From the NCBI GenBank assembly GCA_031261385.1, contig JAISJS010000038.1:1-8828 (forward strand): 8,828 nt of DNA. Reading direction: 5' to 3'. Shown one piece after another: positions 6,154 to 8,828 of this stretch. Below the pieces are notes generated by a model. The model saw only the letters and a program-made list of their open reading frames with translations. It had not been told where the DNA came from and did not search any database. The position numbers and the translations under genes were made by a program. Numbering within the stretch: position 1 is the stretch's first letter; the number at the start of each line of letters is the position of its first letter. This DNA is from Treponema sp. GTDB lineage: Bacteria; Spirochaetota; Spirochaetia; Treponematales; Breznakiellaceae.

Positions 6154-7608
6154 ATGCATTCGTTAATTATTTTTGGCGCCTCCGGGGATTTAACCAGTCG
6201 CAAGCTGATTCCGGCGCTCTATCACCTGTTTTTGAAAAAGCGGCTGCCCCTGCCGCTGAATATCATCGGCTTTTCCCGGACCGTGATGGATGACGATGAA
6301 TGGCGCGGCAAATTATCGGAGACCACTAAAGAATTTGCGGGAAGCGTTTTTACCGAAGATTCCTGGGCTTCCTTTGCCGCTCTTGTCCATTATCAGGCAG
6401 GGGACATCGGGGATGCCGCTTCCTTTGCTGCCCTTGGTTCACGCCTCGAAGCGCTGGAAAATTCTAACCCTGCAGATCGATTGTATTACCTGGCCACCGC
6501 ACCCCAGTTTTATGGGCCCGCAGCAGAGCAGCTGGGGGAAGCAGGCTTGGCGGCTGAATCGCCGGGCGCTTCCCGCCGTATTGTCGTGGAAAAGCCTTTC
6601 GGAACGGATTTGGACTCCGCTCAAAAATTGAATGACAGCATACACCGCCATTTTGACGAATCCCAGATTTACCGTATCGATCATTATCTGGGCAAGGAAA
6701 CGGTTAACAATGTCCTGGTGCTGCGTTTTGCCAATGCCATTTTTGAACCTATCTGGAACCGGAATTATATCGACAATATCCAGATCACGGCGAACGAGGA
6801 AGTGCTGATAGGCCGCCGTGCGCCCTATTACGAAACGGCGGGGATTTTGCGGGATATGTTCCAGAATCACCTGCTGCAAATTCTTACCTTTGCGACGATG
6901 GAGCCCCCTGCCCGTTTTGACGCCAAGGCGATACGGGATGAAAAGGTGAAGGTACTGCAGTCGATACGTCCCCTTTCTGAGGAAGAGGTGATTGCGAATT
7001 CCGTCCGTGGTCAGTACCGCAGTTACCGTGATGAGCCGGGTGTTGCCAAAGGCAGCCAAACGGCGACCTATGGGGCTGTCCGCCTTTTTATCGATAACTG
7101 GCGCTGGAAGGATGTGCCGGTATTTCTGCGCAGCGGCAAGGGAATGTCCTGCCGAACCACCCAAATTGTCATCAATTTCCGGCAGCCTCCCCACAGCCTT
7201 TTTGCCGGCAAAACCCCGGGCTTCGATCCGGAGGGCAACCGTCTCCTGCTGCAAATCCAGCCCGCCGAGGGCATCCAAATCCACTTTATGAGCAAAATCC
7301 CCGATACCGACATGAAAATCCGCAATTCGGAATTGAATTTCAACTTTAAAAACAGTTTCCGGGGCGAAATGCCCGACTCCTACGAACGGCTCCTGCTGGA
7401 TGCCCTGGAGGGCGACGCTTCCCTGTTTGCCCGCAACGATGAGGTGGAAGCCGCCTGGCGAATTATCGACCCGGTTCAAAAAACCTGGGACTCCGGCGTT
7501 ATGCAGGATCCGGAATTTTACGAAACCGGCGCCATGGGTCCCGTCCAGTCGGAACGGTGGATGGAAACCTTCGGCCAGCGCTGGTTTGACCTGTGCCCCA
7601 TGGTTTAG
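6154..7608 (+). CDS. zwf: Glucose-6-phosphate 1-dehydrogenase
   Basis: Oxidises glucose 6-phosphate to 6-phosphoglucono-1,5-lactone with NAD(P)+, the entry step of the oxidative pentose phosphate pathway, in the cytoplasm. At 484 residues it is full length (E. coli 491). The Rossmann loop IIFGASGDLTSRK is at residues 5-17, EKPFG at 146-150, and the active-site signature RIDHYLGKE at 174-182, with H177 and K181. NIQITANE follows at 208-215 and the second catalytic His lies in FQNHLLQ (H239). I see no truncation or missing catalytic residue. A GAGG ribosome site and a good promoter lie immediately upstream. No gnd or pgl gene follows; the next feature is a palindromic repeat and then a tRNA. 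The divergent MBL-fold hydrolase is the only candidate in the window for acting on the lactone product. A 346-codon frame opposite this gene is a shadow. Confidence 0.97.
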   Translation: MHSLIIFGASGDLTSRKLIPALYHLFLKKRLPLPLNIIGFSRTVMDDDEWRGKLSETTKEFAGSVFTEDSWASFAALVHYQAGDIGDAASFAALGSRLEALENSNPADRLYYLATAPQFYGPAAEQLGEAGLAAESPGASRRIVVEKPFGTDLDSAQKLNDSIHRHFDESQIYRIDHYLGKETVNNVLVLRFANAIFEPIWNRNYIDNIQITANEEVLIGRRAPYYETAGILRDMFQNHLLQILTFATMEPPARFDAKAIRDEKVKVLQSIRPLSEEEVIANSVRGQYRSYRDEPGVAKGSQTATYGAVRLFIDNWRWKDVPVFLRSGKGMSCRTTQIVINFRQPPHSLFAGKTPGFDPEGNRLLLQIQPAEGIQIHFMSKIPDTDMKIRNSELNFNFKNSFRGEMPDSYERLLLDALEGDASLFARNDEVEAAWRIIDPVQKTWDSGVMQDPEFYETGAMGPVQSERWMETFGQRWFDLCPMV

Positions 7609-7616
7609 CCAACAGT

Positions 7617-7758
7617 AATTCCAAATGAGGAAAAAATCGGAAGAAATTTAACCGCAAAGTCGAATAAGTTGAATAAGTTAAAGAAAGAATAAGAAAATTT
7701 CCTTCCTTTTTCGACTTCTTCGACTTCGCGGTTTGTATTCTTTCTTGAATTTGGAATT
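7617..7758. repeat. Palindromic repeat C with 9-bp-periodic arms
   Basis: An outer inverted pair AATTCCAAAT (7617-7626) and ATTTGGAATT (7749-7758) encloses a core at about 7650-7734. The left core arm reads AA, CCGCAAAGT, CGAATAAGT, TGAATAAGT, TAAAGAAAG. The right arm, read on the other strand from 7733, is AA, CCGCGAAGT, CGAAGAAGT, CGAAAAAGG. Both arms are 9-bp units with AAG mostly at positions 6-8, the same design as repeat A but with a different sequence. It follows zwf directly and could serve as its transcript end. It contains no ORF of note. Confidence 0.7.
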
Positions 7759-7780
7759 GCTATTTAGGCAATGCGTGCCG

Positions 7781-7809
7781 TTGACATAAATCCGTCCGCA
7801 GGGTATAGT
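7781..7809 (+). promoter_or_regulatory. Strong promoter of tRNA-Ala
   Basis: A perfect TTGACA (7781-7786) and TATAGT (7804-7809) are separated by exactly 17 bp. The start would lie near 7816, about 8 nt before the mature tRNA. This is the best promoter in the window. Confidence 0.85.
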
Positions 7810-7823
7810 TTAAACTCACTTCT

Positions 7824-7897
7824 GGGGGTGTAGCTCAGTTGGCTAGAGCGTTTGAATGGCATTCAAAAGGTCGCCGGTTCAATTCCGACCACCTCCA
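7824..7897 (+). tRNA. tRNA-Ala (anticodon GGC)
   Basis: A 74-nt cloverleaf. The acceptor stem GGGGGTG (7824-7830) pairs with CACCTCC (7890-7896) and includes the G3:U70 wobble that marks alanine tRNAs. The D stem is GCTC/GAGC. The anticodon stem TTTGA/TCAAA is perfect around ATGGCAT, giving anticodon GGC at 7858-7860, which reads GCC and GCU. The T loop is TTCAATT. The T stem GCCGG/CCGAC has one C-A mismatch at the second pair. The discriminator base is A (7897), and CCA is not encoded, so it must be added by nucleotidyltransferase. No intrinsic terminator is obvious after it. The gene lies beside the dnaE/dnaB remnants, a usual place for inserted DNA. Confidence 0.93.
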
Positions 7898-8081
7898 AAG
7901 ACTAATTGCTTACTGTATAAAGAAATAGCCTACCCGAAAACGGACGGCGTATCAATTCTGTTTTAAGTACCATGCGCCCCTGCGATGTAGCCGCTTGCGC
8001 GGCATCTAGTGAGCTTTCCGAGCGGTATTACTAGGGCTTTTATGCCCCAAAATAAAAAGTATAGCTTCTTGCAAGTTTCCC
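7898..8081. other. Non-coding DNA with consecutive inverted repeats
   Basis: I see no gene here; the minus-strand dnaB-fragment frame runs on through part of it, to 7963, without homology. Three small inverted repeats follow one another: GCCGC (7990-7994) with GCGGC (7999-8003), CTAGT (8006-8010) with ACTAG (8030-8034), and GGGC (8034-8037) with GCCC (8044-8047). They could be a small structured RNA, a recombination site or the end of a decayed element. I do not recognise it. Confidence 0.35.
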
Positions 8082-8262
8082 GATAACCCCTGTTAAACAG
8101 GCGGATAATGGCTTCGAAGATCAGCCTGTTTGCCCGGGAAGAGAAATCATTGATGTGCAGATACTGCATGGCGGTAATTATGGCATCATTGTCGAACAAT
8201 GAAGCGCCAAGAACCGCTTGTTCAGCCTCATCATTATGCAGCGGTATTCTGTCATTTGTCAT
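7963..8262 (-). pseudogene. dnaB: Truncated replicative DNA helicase fragment (DnaB N-terminus)
   Basis: The frame starts at ATG 8262 with a GAGGG ribosome site (8271-8275) 8 nt before it, so this is the original 5' end of a dnaB gene. Residues 1-59 match the DnaB N-terminal domain: IPLHNDEAEQAVLGA near 6-20, then NDFSSRANRLIFEAIIRLFNRG. After that Arg-Gly homology stops and about 40 unrelated residues follow to the stop at 7963. All of the RecA-like ATPase domain with its Walker motifs is missing; DnaB is normally about 450 residues. None of the other frames restores it, so this is a cut, not a simple frameshift. A working copy must lie elsewhere. The fragment follows the dnaE remnant by 1 base. 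Confidence 0.8.
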
Positions 8263-8263
8263 C

Positions 8264-8828
8264 TTAATACCCTCTATCATCCATAAAAACCTTGTTGAAT
8301 TCATCCTGAAAATTTGCCTTGAGGTAGGCAGTCTGGTACGAAATAAGGGCATAAGATGCAGCATGAGCTTTAAGGAAGGAATAACCGGCAGAGGAAATAA
8401 GCAGATCGAAAATACGATCGGCAACATTTCCTGTGAAACCATTGACAAGGGCTTCCGCAATAAATTTCTTTTTCTCGTCCTGTACAATTTCTGTTTTTTT
8501 CCTTGATCCATACTTTCCCATAGCCCTGCGGAGTACGTCCGCCTGCCCCAGGCTGTAACCGGCAACCTTGTTCACTATCTGCATGACCTGTTCCTGATAA
8601 ACAATGACGCCATAGGTTTCTTTGAGAATATCCTCCAGGCAAGGATCGGGATATAAAATGGGACGGCGGCCTAACTTGGCATCAATGAATTGGGGAATAT
8701 TATCCATAGGCCCCGGTCTATACATGGCGTTTAGAGCCATAAGGTCTTCAATACAATCCGGCTGGGCTTCCTCTAAAAACCTTTGTATCCCTTCGGATTC
8801 AAATTGAAATACTCCCCGGCGGTTACCT
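8264..8828 (-). pseudogene. dnaE: DNA polymerase III alpha fragment, truncated C-terminally
   Basis: The frame is open from the right window edge to TAA at 8264, about 187 residues. It covers the DnaE polymerase core: GVFQFESEG, then PDCIEDLMALNAMYRPGPM, TYGVIVYQEQVMQIV, AGYSLGQADVLRRAMGK and finally HAASYALISYQTAYLKANF. DnaE normally runs on for several hundred residues (about 1,150 in all) through the helix-hairpin-helix, clamp-binding and OB-fold parts. Here homology ends at DEF (codons at 8297-8305) and ten unrelated residues follow to the stop. Some normally firm positions are altered: family AGYGFNKSHAAAYS reads AGYSFLKAHAASYA, and AMGKK reads AMGKY, as expected for relaxed selection. 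It cannot be the cell's only polymerase. The 5' part lies beyond the window, so whether it is intact is unknown. Confidence 0.82.

Noticed and set aside
6439..7479. 346-codon open frame on the strand opposite zwf
   Set aside because: It lies entirely within zwf, has no recognisable domain and no ribosome site, and the zwf frame carries all family motifs. It is a shadow frame.
8085..8104. Integron attC-like core (GTTAAAC inside a 13-bp near-palindrome)
   Set aside because: The bases encode the conserved LFNR stretch of DnaB, and no matching partner core lies at a suitable distance, so chance is the simpler reading.
7963..8565. A single 200-codon frame as one protein
   Set aside because: Only the part from ATG 8262 has homology (DnaB) and a ribosome site. 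Upstream codons read the dnaE fragment in the wrong frame.
1..8828. CRISPR array, retron, diversity-generating element, transposase or toxin-antitoxin pair
   Set aside because: No regularly spaced direct repeats, reverse transcriptase, transposase or paired small genes could be found on either strand.

Overview
This window looks like chromosomal DNA of a mid-GC bacterium, most likely a spirochaete of the Treponema group. That assignment rests mainly on the style of the DnaE and DnaB fragments at the right end. It is recall, not a database match. Most genes are ordinary core functions, each with its own promoter, and they are spaced by short intergenic regions that carry an unusual 9-bp-periodic palindromic repeat.

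Layout, left to right. A threonine synthase gene (thrC, minus strand) runs off the left edge. About 400 bases of divergent intergenic DNA follow, holding an AT-rich palindrome, a TTGACA promoter and a roughly 240-nt leader with a small ORF and a perfect 8-bp hairpin. The leader precedes a small RRM RNA-binding protein gene (plus). A palindromic repeat separates this from a convergent gene for an exported nitroreductase-like protein (minus). Next come a TrmH/RlmB-type rRNA 2'-O-methyltransferase gene (plus) and, converging on it and overlapping its 3' end by 59 bp, a soluble GAF hybrid histidine kinase gene (minus). A UlaG-like metallo-beta-lactamase-fold hydrolase (minus) and glucose-6-phosphate dehydrogenase (zwf, plus) are divergent across 66 bp, with overlapping candidate promoters. 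A second palindromic repeat follows zwf, then a well-promoted tRNA-Ala(GGC) gene.

The right end is a scar. On the minus strand a fragment of DNA polymerase III alpha (dnaE) ends abruptly inside its polymerase domain. Two bases later a start codon opens a fragment of the replicative helicase gene dnaB, which loses homology after about 60 codons. Beyond it lies about 65-180 bp of structured non-coding DNA before the tRNA. The likeliest reading is remnant replication genes rearranged or inserted beside a tRNA gene.

No complete new multi-gene system is visible. The points most worth following up are the dnaE'-dnaB' junction, the 9-bp-periodic palindromes, the long structured leader of the RNA-binding protein gene, and the possibility that the zwf-linked hydrolase is a 6-phosphogluconolactonase.
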